This document shows positions 25,688 to 34,343 of a stretch of DNA of 64,000 nt, piece by piece. Within the stretch, counting starts at the first letter, position 1. Each line of letters opens with the position of its first letter. The stretch is from positions 1,798,001-1,862,000 of the forward strand of contig OZ257148.1 of the NCBI GenBank assembly GCA_965279285.1. The letters run 5' to 3'. The notes beneath the pieces were generated by a model. The model worked only from the letters and a program-made list of their open reading frames with translations, was not told the origin of the DNA and ran no database searches. This DNA is from G965279335 sp965279285. GTDB lineage: Bacteria > Pseudomonadota > Gammaproteobacteria > DSM-16500. Both the position numbers and the translations under genes were made by a program.

Positions 25688-25723
25688 TCCCCCTTTGAAA
25701 GAGGGGGACTGAGGGGGGGGGGG
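25688..25723. repeat. C5/G5 hairpin followed by an 11-base G run
   Basis: TCCCCCT (25688-25694) can pair with AGGGGG (25702-25707). This is followed by ACTGA and eleven G (25713-25723). The hairpin starts five bases after the preceding stop codon and resembles a CCCCCTTT/AAAGGGGGACT-type repeat common in many bacterial genomes. There is no T tract, so a terminator is not supported. The rest of the gap to adk shows nothing else. Confidence 0.6.
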
Positions 25724-25856
25724 TATAAAAACCCACATTATCTTCGCCTTTATTTTATACAGATAAATTATTTCTTATGCAAATGCTGATATTTCTGGCT
25801 TTACGAGCTTTTTCTCTAATAAAATACCCTATTGAATTTTAGCGTGAGAGGTACAA

Positions 25857-26489
25857 ATGCGTTTAATGCTACTGGGGTGCCCTGGCGCCGGAAAAGGTAC
25901 TCAGGCAAAGCTCATCACTGAAAAATACCAGATTCCACAAATTTCAACCGGAGACATGCTGAGAGCTGCTATTGCTGCAGGGACTCCCTTAGGTTTAAAA
26001 GTGAAACAAATTATGGAAGAAGGGCGTTTAGTTTCTGATGATATTATGATCGAGTTAGTAAAAGCGCGCATACAAGATGCAGACTGTGTTAATGGTTTTT
26101 TATTAGATGGTTTTCCGCGTACGATTCCTCAAGCCGATGCTTTAAATGAAAATAACATTCACTTTGATTATATTATTCAAATTAGTGTCCCTGATGATGA
26201 ATTGATTAAACGTCTTTGTGGTCGGCGCGTACATTTAGCTTCAGGTCGTGTTTATCATACTATTTTTAATCCGCCTAAAGTTGCAGGCAAAGATGACATC
26301 ACGGGTGAGCCATTGATTCATCGCACAGATGATCATGAAGAAACTATTGCTAATCGTCTTGCTGTTTATCATAAACAAACCGAGCCATTGATTGAGTATT
26401 ATCGTAATGATAAAGGCCCTGTTTATGTAAAAGTTGATGGGACAGGTAGTGTGGAAGAGGTGAGTCGTCGGATTTTTAGCGCGCTTTGA
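25857..26489 (+). CDS. adk: Adenylate kinase
   Basis: Interconverts ATP, AMP and ADP in the cytoplasm. The protein is 210 residues with P-loop GCPGAGKGTQA, AMP-site STGDMLRAA and GFPRTIPQA, and a long-form LID domain (about residues 120-160, CGRRVHLASGRVYH onward). The LID has no zinc-binding cysteine set. Monocistronic between repeats. Confidence 0.97.
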   Translation: MRLMLLGCPGAGKGTQAKLITEKYQIPQISTGDMLRAAIAAGTPLGLKVKQIMEEGRLVSDDIMIELVKARIQDADCVNGFLLDGFPRTIPQADALNENNIHFDYIIQISVPDDELIKRLCGRRVHLASGRVYHTIFNPPKVAGKDDITGEPLIHRTDDHEETIANRLAVYHKQTEPLIEYYRNDKGPVYVKVDGTGSVEEVSRRIFSAL

Positions 26490-26515
26490 TAGGGTTTATT
26501 CAGCAATTACAGTTT

Positions 26516-26650
26516 GGTGGGCACGCTGCGCTTTGCCCACCCTACATTTTTGAATTTATGGCGGGGTGTTATATTTTTTGGGAAATGTGGGGTATACCAT
26601 AATTTGATGGTATTAAAAATGTAGGGTGGGCAAAGCGCAGCGTGCCCACC
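26516..26650. repeat. Palindromic repeat pair with conserved centre (long form)
   Basis: Arms 26516-26546 and 26620-26650 enclose the same 70-base centre as at 62-194 and 5268-5402 (shared stretches include GAAATGTGGGGTAT and ATTTGAT.GTATTAAAAATG). It lies between the convergent ends of adk and the phosphatase gene. Confidence 0.9.
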
Positions 26651-26655
26651 AAACT

Positions 26656-27429
26656 TTAATTATTGTATAATGAAACTTTAACTTTCCCCTCTGTTATTTC
26701 TGTCATTCCTATCATATAAAGCTCTTGTTCAACAGAATTTAATTGTTTTTGTTCTTCTGCAGTTAATGTTAAAGACAACAAAGGTGTGATTGTTGGTGTG
26801 CGAATATAAAATTGACATAAATCTTCAATTTTTTGCCGATAATATTGTCCGCCATAACCAACAAAACGCGTTACTAAATCGTGTGCTTCATAATCATTTA
26901 ATCCATCACCTAAATAAATTGAGCGCGCATGATTTTTTTTAATTTCGGCAATAATAAGGCGTTTACCATGACGATTAACTAATGCCGACTCACGATCAAA
27001 ATTTTTATAGTTACCTTTTTTATCAAAAAAAATATCCACGGCAAAAATATTTTTTTCGGAAATATCGAGCCATTCACCAAAAATTTTTACAGCTGGAGTG
27101 AGTCCTGCGGACACGATGTAAATGGATTTATTTAATTTTTTAAATAATTGAATGACTTCACGTGCATCCGTAACGCAATGTTTTTTATATTCTTCACCTA
27201 ATGTTATTAATTGTTCTATGCTAGGATTTGTTAAATTTAAGCGTTGTTCATATAATGCTACGTTCATTCCTGTTGTATTCATTGCCGTGGCTGTAAGCTC
27301 AATAACGCGATGACCTACATTATTGTGTTCAGCAAGTACATCAATACCTTCAATGCTACTTAATGTTCCATCACAATCAAAAATCACGCAGTCCATAGGT
27401 AAATGTGGTTGCCAACTCGGTCTTGTCAT
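26656..27429 (-). CDS. serB: HAD-family phosphatase, probable phosphoserine phosphatase
   Basis: A 257-residue cytoplasmic HAD enzyme. Motif I is D18-C-D20-G-T in IFDCDGTLSS, motif II is the Ser of IVSAGLTP, and motif III/IV is YLGDGLNDYEAHD. The alpha-helical cap between motifs I and II fits the HAD-IB group that includes phosphoserine phosphatase. It is divergent from serA with under 40 bases between starts, which supports the last step of serine synthesis. It differs from E. coli SerB in lacking an ACT domain, so the symbol is provisional; another small phosphoester is possible. Confidence 0.75.
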   Translation of the reverse strand: MTRPSWQPHLPMDCVIFDCDGTLSSIEGIDVLAEHNNVGHRVIELTATAMNTTGMNVALYEQRLNLTNPSIEQLITLGEEYKKHCVTDAREVIQLFKKLNKSIYIVSAGLTPAVKIFGEWLDISEKNIFAVDIFFDKKGNYKNFDRESALVNRHGKRLIIAEIKKNHARSIYLGDGLNDYEAHDLVTRFVGYGGQYYRQKIEDLCQFYIRTPTITPLLSLTLTAEEQKQLNSVEQELYMIGMTEITEGKVKVSLYNN

Positions 27430-27467
27430 AGTTTAATCATTCCATTTGTAATGAGATGGGAGTTTTT

Positions 27468-28649
27468 ATGTTTGATATTCAAGTATTAAATAGTTTATCC
27501 ATGGTGGGATTAAATCATTTTCCTCAAGAGCTTTATCAAATTTCATCAACGTCAACACAGCCGGATGCTATATTGGTGCGTTCGCATTCTATGCATGATA
27601 TGACTTTTTTGCCGTCAATAAAAGTAGTAGGACGTGCGGGAGTTGGTGTTAATAATATCCCCGTGGCAAAATTGACTCAATTGGGTATTCCTGTCCTCAA
27701 TACGGTGGGCGCAAATGCAAATGCGGTCAGAGAATTAGTCATAGCCGGTATGTTATTAGCGAGCCGTAATATTTGTCAGGCTTGGGATTATGTAAGAAAT
27801 TTAGCAGAAAATGTAGAAAATTTAGCTGAAGAAGTCGAAAAAAATAAAAAACAATTTGCTGGTTTTGAAATTTTAGGGAAAACATTGGGAGTGATAGGCT
27901 TAGGGAGTATTGGCGTTAAAGTAGCTAATTCAGCCGTTAATTTAGGAATGCAGGTAGTGGGTTATGATCCCACTATTACAGTGGATAGAGCATGGGAGCT
28001 TTCTGCAGGTGTCAATCAAGCGCGTACCTTGGAAGAGTTGTTAGCAAAAGCAGATTTTATTTCGATTCATGTACCGTTAACTGATATCACTAAAAATATG
28101 ATCAATGAAAATAGTTTTCAGTTGATGAAAAAAGGCGTTATTTTGCTGAATTTTGCGCGAGAATCGATTATTAATGATGCAGCACTGATTCAAGCATTAA
28201 ATGAAAATAAAGTTTTTGCTTATGTTTCTGATTTTCCCGATAAAATCTTAAAAAATCATCCTCGTGTTATTAATCTTCCTCATTTAGGTGCATCGACTCA
28301 AGAGGCTGAAGATAATTGTGCGATTATGATTGTTAAACAAACGCGTGATTTTTTAGAAAATGGTAATATCACTAATTCAGTTAATTTCCCCAGTATCGAG
28401 ATCCCATTAAATCGTGGCGTTGCTCGTTTAGCCATTGTTAATGCCAATATACCGAATATTGTTGCACAAATTTCAGCAAAATTAGCAACGGCGGGTCTTA
28501 ATATCGTGAGCCTTTCAAACGGGTCGCGCGCAGACATTGCTTATACCTTGATCGATTTAAATCATCATATTAACGACGATTTAATAACTGATTTAACAAA
28601 AATTCCCGGTGTTATCAGAGTCCGATTAATTACCAATGATGACAAGTAG
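27468..28649 (+). CDS. serA: D-3-phosphoglycerate dehydrogenase
   Basis: First enzyme of serine synthesis, NAD-dependent, cytoplasmic. The 393-residue protein has VVGRAGVGVNNIPV, the NAD-binding GLGSIGVKVA, the catalytic Arg in NFARESIIND and the catalytic His in LPHLGAST. A C-terminal ACT domain (about 320-393), VNANIPNIVAQISAKLA onward, suggests feedback by serine. The ATG at 27468 is chosen over 27456 because GGGAG lies five bases before it and the protein then starts FDIQVLNSLS as in relatives. The TAG stop lies inside a degenerate repeat arm. Confidence 0.92.
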   Translation: MFDIQVLNSLSMVGLNHFPQELYQISSTSTQPDAILVRSHSMHDMTFLPSIKVVGRAGVGVNNIPVAKLTQLGIPVLNTVGANANAVRELVIAGMLLASRNICQAWDYVRNLAENVENLAEEVEKNKKQFAGFEILGKTLGVIGLGSIGVKVANSAVNLGMQVVGYDPTITVDRAWELSAGVNQARTLEELLAKADFISIHVPLTDITKNMINENSFQLMKKGVILLNFARESIINDAALIQALNENKVFAYVSDFPDKILKNHPRVINLPHLGASTQEAEDNCAIMIVKQTRDFLENGNITNSVNFPSIEIPLNRGVARLAIVNANIPNIVAQISAKLATAGLNIVSLSNGSRADIAYTLIDLNHHINDDLITDLTKIPGVIRVRLITNDDK

Positions 28650-28675
28650 GGCAGGGAAAGCGCAGCGTGCCCACC
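28646..28675. repeat. Degenerate single repeat arm at the end of serA
   Basis: GTAGGGCAGGGAAAGCGCAG and the following CGTGCCCACC match the reverse-sense arm with small changes and no partner. The first bases contain the serA stop codon (28647-28649), so the arm abuts or contributes the end of that gene. Confidence 0.75.
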
Positions 28676-28767
28676 ACTGCTTATGATAAAAATGTTCCAT
28701 CCTAGTTGTAGCAAGAACAAATTTAAACGATAATACAGGCCTTAATCACTTTAAAGAATCTAGGCAT

Positions 28768-30441
28768 ATGGCACAATTTATTTATACAATGCAAGGCGTG
28801 GGCAAGGTTGTTCCTCCTAAACGTGAGATCCTCAAAAATATTTGGTTATCATTTTATCCAGGCGCCAAAATTGGTGTATTAGGTTTAAATGGCTCTGGTA
28901 AATCATCATTACTCCGAATTATGGCGGGTGTTGATAAAGAATTTATTGGTGAAGCTCGGCCTCAAGCAGAGATAAAAATTGGTTATTTACCGCAAGAGCC
29001 GCAGCTTGATCCAGCGAAAGATGTGCGGGGAAATGTAGAGGAAGGTTTAGGCGAAATTATTGCTATTCTCAATCGGTTTAATGAAATCAGTATGAGCTTT
29101 GCTGAGCCTATGAGCGAAGAACAGATGACAAAAAATCTGGAAGAGCAAGGCGATTTACAACAACAAATTGATGCCATGGGTGGCTGGGAAATTGAGCGTA
29201 AGCTTGAAATTGCTGCCGATGCTTTACGTTTACCACCTTGGGATGCTGATGTAACTAAATTGTCGGGTGGTGAAAGACGGCGAGTTGCTTTATGTCGTTT
29301 ATTATTATCTAAACCTGATATGTTATTGCTTGATGAACCGACTAACCATTTAGATGCTGAGAGCGTGGCTTGGTTAGAGCACTTTTTACAAGATTATACA
29401 GGAACAGTTGTGGCTGTTACTCATGATAGATACTTTCTTGATAATGCTGCAGGGTGGATATTAGAGTTAGATCGTGGTCAAGGTATTCCTTATGAAGGGA
29501 ATTATTCTTCCTGGTTAGAACAAAAAGAAAAACGTTTAGTTCAAGAAAGCCGTGAAGAAGAAGCACACACAAAAGCAATGAAGTCAGAATTAGAGTGGGT
29601 ACGTACCAATCCAAAAGGACGACAAGCAAAAAGTAAAGCGCGCTTGGCTCGTTATGAAGAATTAAGCTCACGTGATTTTCAAAAACGCAGTGAAACACAA
29701 GAATTATATATTCCACCAGGTCCACGTTTAGGTGATTTAGTCGTTGATGCAAGCAATGTGAGCAAGCAATTTAAAGATAAATTATTATTTGAAAATTTAA
29801 CTTTTAGTATTCCAAAAGGTGCTATTGTTGGCATTATTGGTCCTAATGGTGCAGGTAAAACAACCTTATTTAAAATGATGATGGGGTTAGAACAACCGGA
29901 TAGCGGTGAGATTCGTGTTGGTGAGAGTGTTCAATTGGCCTATGTTGATCAAAGTCGTGATTCATTAAATGGTAAAAATACGGTTTGGCAAGAAATTTCT
30001 AATGGCCAAGATATTATGACGATTGGTCAATTCCAAATGCCATCGCGCTCTTATGTGGGACGTTTTAATTTTAAAGGCACTGACCAACAAAAATTTATTC
30101 AAGATTTATCAGGTGGTGAACGTAATCGAGTGCATTTAGCGAAACTATTAAGTAGCGGTGGCAATGTATTATTACTCGATGAACCGACAAATGATTTAGA
30201 TGTAGAGACGTTGCGTGCACTAGAAGAAGCTATATTGAGCTATCCCGGTTGTGCGATGATTATTTCACATGATCGTTGGTTCTTAGATCGTGTTGCGACA
30301 CATATTTTAGCGTTTGAAGGCGATAGCACAGTCAATTTTTTTACGGGTAATTATACGGATTATGAAGCTGACCGGATTAAACGTCTAGGCGATAAAGCAA
30401 AACAACCGCATCGCATGCGTTACAAAAAATTGGAGGCATAA
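28768..30441 (+). CDS. ettA: Energy-dependent translational throttle protein EttA (ABC-F)
   Basis: A 557-residue cytoplasmic ABC-F ATPase that binds the ribosomal E site and gates early elongation by energy state. Two ABC domains are present: Walker A GLNGSGKSS and GPNGAGKTT, signatures KLSGGERRRVALC and DLSGGERNRVHLA, Walker B followed by DEPTNHLD and DEPTNDLD. The inter-domain linker and the arm insertion are typical of EttA. There is no membrane domain. phhA begins two bases after its stop, so the three genes ettA-phhA-phhB probably form one transcript. Confidence 0.95.
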   Translation: MAQFIYTMQGVGKVVPPKREILKNIWLSFYPGAKIGVLGLNGSGKSSLLRIMAGVDKEFIGEARPQAEIKIGYLPQEPQLDPAKDVRGNVEEGLGEIIAILNRFNEISMSFAEPMSEEQMTKNLEEQGDLQQQIDAMGGWEIERKLEIAADALRLPPWDADVTKLSGGERRRVALCRLLLSKPDMLLLDEPTNHLDAESVAWLEHFLQDYTGTVVAVTHDRYFLDNAAGWILELDRGQGIPYEGNYSSWLEQKEKRLVQESREEEAHTKAMKSELEWVRTNPKGRQAKSKARLARYEELSSRDFQKRSETQELYIPPGPRLGDLVVDASNVSKQFKDKLLFENLTFSIPKGAIVGIIGPNGAGKTTLFKMMMGLEQPDSGEIRVGESVQLAYVDQSRDSLNGKNTVWQEISNGQDIMTIGQFQMPSRSYVGRFNFKGTDQQKFIQDLSGGERNRVHLAKLLSSGGNVLLLDEPTNDLDVETLRALEEAILSYPGCAMIISHDRWFLDRVATHILAFEGDSTVNFFTGNYTDYEADRIKRLGDKAKQPHRMRYKKLEA

Positions 30442-30442
30442 A

Positions 30443-31237
30443 GTGTCTTATAAACAAACTGCCTATGTTGCAAAGCCCGTTGATGCGAATGGAATTGCAC
30501 ATTACACCGATGAAGAGAATGCAACATGGCAGACACTTTTTGTTCGTCAACTACCTATCGTGCAAAATCGCGCTTGCCTTGAATACATGCGTGGAATTGA
30601 ATTATTAAATTTAACGAAAGATCGCATTCCGCAGTGCCCAGAAGTATCGGCTATTTTAACGGATATAACAGGTTGGGCTTTAGAGCCAGTTAGCGCACTT
30701 ATTCCGTTTGAAAAGTTTTTTTATTTATTAGCTAATCGACGTTTTCCTGCGGCTACATTTATTCGTACTCCGCAAGAGTTAGATTACTTACAAGAGCCAG
30801 ATATTTTTCATGAAGTATTTGGGCATTGTCCTTTATTAACTAATCAAGCCTATGCTGATTTTACTCAACATTATGGTAAATTAGGTTTAGAGGCTAACCC
30901 TGAAGATCGTAAAATGTTAGCCAAATTATACTGGTTTACTATCGAATTTGGCTTGATTAAATCAGCAACTGATTTGCGCATTTATGGTGGCGGAATTCTT
31001 TCTTCAAAAGAAGAAACGATTTATGCTTTAGAAAGTAACATCCCAGAGCGCAAAGAATTTGATGTATTAGAAGCCTTACGTACGCCTTATCGAATTGATA
31101 TCTTGCAACCAGTTTATTTTGTTATTAATGATTATGATATGTTATATCAATTAATTGATATGGATTTGATTGGTTTAATTCAAAAAGCGCGAGCCTTGGG
31201 CGAACATCCACCGCGGTATAAATTAGGAGATGTATAA
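30443..31237 (+). CDS. phhA: Phenylalanine 4-monooxygenase
   Basis: Hydroxylates phenylalanine to tyrosine using tetrahydropterin, O2 and iron. The 264-residue length is that of bacterial enzymes. Iron ligands are the two His of DIFHEVFGHCPLL and a Glu in the YWFTIEFGLIK region; YGGGILSSKEE is the conserved substrate-site loop. Translation starts at GTG with GGAGG at 30431-30435, inside the end of ettA. It is coupled to phhB by a TAATG overlap. In Legionella this route feeds tyrosine supply and pigment formation. Confidence 0.95.
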   Translation: MSYKQTAYVAKPVDANGIAHYTDEENATWQTLFVRQLPIVQNRACLEYMRGIELLNLTKDRIPQCPEVSAILTDITGWALEPVSALIPFEKFFYLLANRRFPAATFIRTPQELDYLQEPDIFHEVFGHCPLLTNQAYADFTQHYGKLGLEANPEDRKMLAKLYWFTIEFGLIKSATDLRIYGGGILSSKEETIYALESNIPERKEFDVLEALRTPYRIDILQPVYFVINDYDMLYQLIDMDLIGLIQKARALGEHPPRYKLGDV

Positions 31238-31572
31238 TGGAAGATTTGCAATCAAAACGCTGTCTTGCTTGTGAAGCTGGCGTAAGGCCTTTTACTGTTG
31301 ATGATGTAAAACAGTATTTATCAAAAGTAAAAAATTGGGAAGCTAATAAAGAAAACACCTGTATTACTCGTCGTTTTACTTTTAAAGGTTTTGCAAAAAC
31401 AATTGCCTTTGTTAATGCGATAGCCTGGATTGCTCATCAAGAAAATCATCATCCTGACATTGAATTTGGTTATAATTATTGTAATGTTAAATATACGACG
31501 CATGCGATTGAAGGGCTGTCGGAAAATGATTTTATTTGTGCGGCGAAAGTGGATGGTTTGATTTTAGAATAA
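31237..31572 (+). CDS. phhB: Pterin-4a-carbinolamine dehydratase
   Basis: Dehydrates the pterin product of PhhA so that the cofactor can be recycled. The protein is 111 residues with the signature HQENHHPDIEFGYNYCNVKY (the His pair and Pro-Asp of the active site) and a C-terminal KVDGL. Its start codon overlaps the phhA stop by one base, so synthesis is coupled. Confidence 0.95.
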   Translation: MEDLQSKRCLACEAGVRPFTVDDVKQYLSKVKNWEANKENTCITRRFTFKGFAKTIAFVNAIAWIAHQENHHPDIEFGYNYCNVKYTTHAIEGLSENDFICAAKVDGLILE

Positions 31573-31579
31573 TTCTGTA

Positions 31580-31637
31580 TGTAGGGTGGGCAAAGCGCAG
31601 CGTGCCCACCAAACTCTCTCGCTGCTAAATAGCCACA
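31580..31637. repeat. Single repeat arm with outer flank running into the DUF1289 gene
   Basis: The arm 31580-31610 is followed by the outer flank AAACTCTCTCGCTGCTAAAT and AGCCAC (31611-31636). The last codons and the stop of the reverse-strand DUF1289 gene (31625-31636) lie inside that flank. Confidence 0.85.
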
Positions 31638-31822
31638 GCTTCCTCATCATGTTGTAACCTTAAATTAATAATAATTTTTTGTTCATCCGTTAATGTATTC
31701 CACTCGATAACTTCATTTGCTGTTCTACCACAGCCTATGCAAACCTCATCACCTAAGCTCGTGGCGCTACAAATTCCTACACAAGGACTATCAGTATTAT
31801 CTCTTTCACCATTTATTTTCAT
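31625..31822 (-). CDS. DUF1289 family protein
   Basis: A 65-residue protein with the DUF1289 signature SPCVGICSA, CIGCGRTANEVIEW and four cysteines (C14, C18, C28, C31) that probably bind a metal or an Fe-S cluster. The function of the family is not established. The C-terminal AVAI and the stop codon are encoded by the flank of the palindromic repeat, so the original end has probably been replaced. It sits 11 bases from the integrase end on the same strand. Confidence 0.88.
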   Translation of the reverse strand: MKINGERDNTDSPCVGICSATSLGDEVCIGCGRTANEVIEWNTLTDEQKIIINLRLQHDEEAVAI

Positions 31823-31833
31823 TATCAGTCTAC

Positions 31834-33084
31834 TTAAAATTTAATTAATTTTTTCTTCGCTGAAGCATGCCGAGCGCGTAATTCAATATCAATGTATTGA
31901 TCCGTGATAGCGCCTGAGCTATGTCCAGCATCATCTCTTACATGTTCGCGTGGGCGAATTTTTACATCTTCTGAAATGCCAGTATGACGCAACCAATGGA
32001 CCGTGGCGACCATAAGCATTTCAGCATCTTCAACAAAGCCATCTATTTTAAGTCGCTCTATCGTTTTATCAAAACAATATTGAACAATTTTACGAATATG
32101 CCTAGTTCCTGCAATAGGACCGGTTCCTGTGGCTTTTGCTATCAGAGGGGTCGCTTCGCCAGGGGAGGGGAGTGATGTGAAGCCTAGATGGCTGCGATAG
32201 CGTTTAAGCGCGGTTAGCATGGCATTACTTACACTGATATCCCGTTCTTTATTACCTTTGCCGACGGTTTTAAACCACCAGTTACCATCTCGATCTTTGT
32301 AAAAATGCCCCATTTGTGGCGTCCATCTTGGGCTTGCTGCAAGCTCAGAAATTCGTAAATACATCGCAAAAAGTGCATTCATAATAAAAAGTGTGCGTTC
32401 ATGTACGGGTGGCATTTCATTGGCGAGTAGCTCTGCTGTTTCAATAACATAATTCCATTGCAACTCTGACAATCGACGAATAATTTTTTTACTGTGTTGC
32501 TTACGTAAATATTTACTTTTTTGTCTTATTTGTGCGATGGGGTTGCTGCTAATATATTCTTCTTGTTCTAAATAATTAAAAAAACTGCTTAAAACAGCAA
32601 AAATAGCTTGTAATGCACTTTGTGATAAAACATAAGATTTAACGGTAGGTAACAAGCCATCGCGGTGGGCTTTTTTACTGATTGCGGAAACAAAAGGTCG
32701 CCACACAGGATTAGCAACTCTCTCACCTTCTTGATTAATAAAACGTGGCACATGCTTAGTGCCAATCCAGCTTTTTGGTGGTGTTTGACAAAAAGTGAGG
32801 AAATTTTCAAGATCACTGCGACATAGATCTTTTACGGTTTTTTCATGAAAAAACCATGACCATTGTAATAAGCGCTCAATCTCTCGGCGGTATGATTTAA
32901 ACGTTTCCGCACTGCCTTGATAGGCATGTAGAAAGCTATGGCTATGCTTATGATCTATAAGTATATTTTCCATAGTTAATTTACTTGATAGACGCAGTTT
33001 AATTGCTGTTATTTGCGCATCAAAAGAGGTGGTTAAATATTCTAATGAATCAAATAATGGTAGAGGTATCTGTTCTGCAGCCAT
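31834..33084 (-). CDS. Tyrosine recombinase / phage-type integrase
   Basis: A 416-residue site-specific recombinase. An N-terminal SAM-like DNA-binding region (about residues 55-180, HSFLHAYQGSAETFKSYRRE onward) is followed by the catalytic domain. Its motifs are Arg in MYLRISELAAS, Lys in VGKGNKERDIS, HxxR in VHWLRHTGIS, and His plus the Tyr nucleophile in GHSSGAITDQYID. All catalytic residues appear present. It is longer than XerC/D and is probably the integrase of the adjacent island. It is followed downstream by the DUF1289 gene. Confidence 0.9.
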   Translation of the reverse strand: MAAEQIPLPLFDSLEYLTTSFDAQITAIKLRLSSKLTMENILIDHKHSHSFLHAYQGSAETFKSYRREIERLLQWSWFFHEKTVKDLCRSDLENFLTFCQTPPKSWIGTKHVPRFINQEGERVANPVWRPFVSAISKKAHRDGLLPTVKSYVLSQSALQAIFAVLSSFFNYLEQEEYISSNPIAQIRQKSKYLRKQHSKKIIRRLSELQWNYVIETAELLANEMPPVHERTLFIMNALFAMYLRISELAASPRWTPQMGHFYKDRDGNWWFKTVGKGNKERDISVSNAMLTALKRYRSHLGFTSLPSPGEATPLIAKATGTGPIAGTRHIRKIVQYCFDKTIERLKIDGFVEDAEMLMVATVHWLRHTGISEDVKIRPREHVRDDAGHSSGAITDQYIDIELRARHASAKKKLIKF

Positions 33085-33248
33085 GAGTATATCCTTATAG
33101 ATTTATTGTATTTTTAGCATCAAAAAAATATTTAGTCAAAAATATCTAAAATAATGCTATGAATTTATTTTTTTTTACGTAAAATGCCGCAATAAATTAC
33201 AAGTAATAATAAATTAATTATTAATAAAACGCAGAGGAGTAAATAAAA

Positions 33249-33542
33249 ATGGCTACAACAAGAAGTAAAACCGTAACAATGCCAGCAAATGGCGAATTAG
33301 CTTTTTCTCCAGCTTTGCAAGATACAACAACATCCGCAACAATCATCTTAAACCGTTTAAGTAAAGAAAAGCCTACTTCTATTGATGTAAACCTACTCGA
33401 TAATAGTAAATCACATATTGATAAAGGGACACCAACATTATCAAAAAGTAACTATTATAGCTATGCAACTCGTGGAACAAATCCAACAGCAAGTGATGAC
33501 TTAGCGATGATAGACACATTTCCTTCATTTCGCAAATGTTAG
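33249..33542 (+). CDS. Small protein of unknown function
   Basis: A 97-residue Ser/Thr/Asn-rich protein without signal peptide, helix or known motif. GGAG lies nine bases before the ATG, so translation is plausible. Its stop is directly followed by the convergent end of the next gene (one base apart). Composition resembles the disordered tails of the larger island proteins. Confidence 0.5.
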   Translation: MATTRSKTVTMPANGELAFSPALQDTTTSATIILNRLSKEKPTSIDVNLLDNSKSHIDKGTPTLSKSNYYSYATRGTNPTASDDLAMIDTFPSFRKC

Positions 33543-33543
33543 G

Positions 33544-34230
33544 TTAAGTCATCTTGAGATTAAAAGTAGTTGTTTTACTTGTGCTATGATGAAGCCACTC
33601 AGCAGATGCCAAAGGTAGTGTAAATAAAGGTATTTGCTGAGATGCTTGTACGCTACAGAGATTGGAAGTGTTTCTTAAGGCGTTTGTCGTACTACCGCCT
33701 GCTTGTGGTGTTTGAGCTTTTGATGGCTGAGCTTTTGTATCAGCGGCTAAAGTAGCTTGTCTAGATAACAAAAGTGTAGCCATATTGCCTGTTTGAGCAC
33801 GCGGATGATGCGGTAGCGCGCAACTGATTGTGCGACGTAGTGGATTAATACTACCAGAGGTAGCTATAGCTGTTGCAGAGACAGGAGCAGCTGTAGATGA
33901 TTGTTTAGCATCCGCAGGTAACGGTGTTTCTAAGTGATTTTCCTCAAAAAAGAATTGTTGATTAATAGCTAACGGGTATTCTTTTTTAAGGAATTCTTTA
34001 AGAGTGTTATATTGCATTTGACCGTCTATTTCAACTAAGAGTTTAGCTTTATAAGCTTTAAAAAAACTTTGTAAATAGGAGAGCTGATGTTCCAGAGGGT
34101 ATTGTTCTGTATTTGTAAATAACTTTTTAATGTCTACGCGAAATTTTTCAATTAGTTTTTGTTCAAAAAAGTTTGCGGATCCTCCTTTCTGGAGTTGTAC
34201 AACCATAGACTTGGATGAACTAAAAGCCAT
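33544..34230 (-). CDS. Unknown protein with helical N-terminus and disordered Ala/Ser/Thr-rich tail
   Basis: A 228-residue protein. Residues 1-105 look folded and helical (FFEQKLIEKFRVDIKKLF, LSYLQSFFKAYKAKLLVEI). Residues about 108-215 are low complexity, rich in Ala, Ser, Thr and Gln. There is no signal peptide. GAGG lies about eleven bases upstream. The layout, a small folded domain plus a disordered tail, also occurs in the 552-residue island protein. A candidate effector; no function can be assigned. Confidence 0.55.
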   Translation of the reverse strand: MAFSSSKSMVVQLQKGGSANFFEQKLIEKFRVDIKKLFTNTEQYPLEHQLSYLQSFFKAYKAKLLVEIDGQMQYNTLKEFLKKEYPLAINQQFFFEENHLETPLPADAKQSSTAAPVSATAIATSGSINPLRRTISCALPHHPRAQTGNMATLLLSRQATLAADTKAQPSKAQTPQAGGSTTNALRNTSNLCSVQASQQIPLFTLPLASAEWLHHSTSKTTTFNLKMT

Positions 34231-34343
34231 AATTATTTAACCTCATACAAAGAATTTGCCAACAGAATACCAGGCAAAAATTAAGAGTTCAAGAAATTGT
34301 AACGTATGTATTGCTTAGCCACCAAAGCAAACCTTGATTATAT

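Noticed and set aside
29417..29752. 111-residue reverse frame inside ettA, and similar long antisense frames in the NACHT and glutamate dehydrogenase genes
   Set aside because: Each lies wholly within a firmly identified gene on the other strand and lacks a ribosome site or recognisable protein features.
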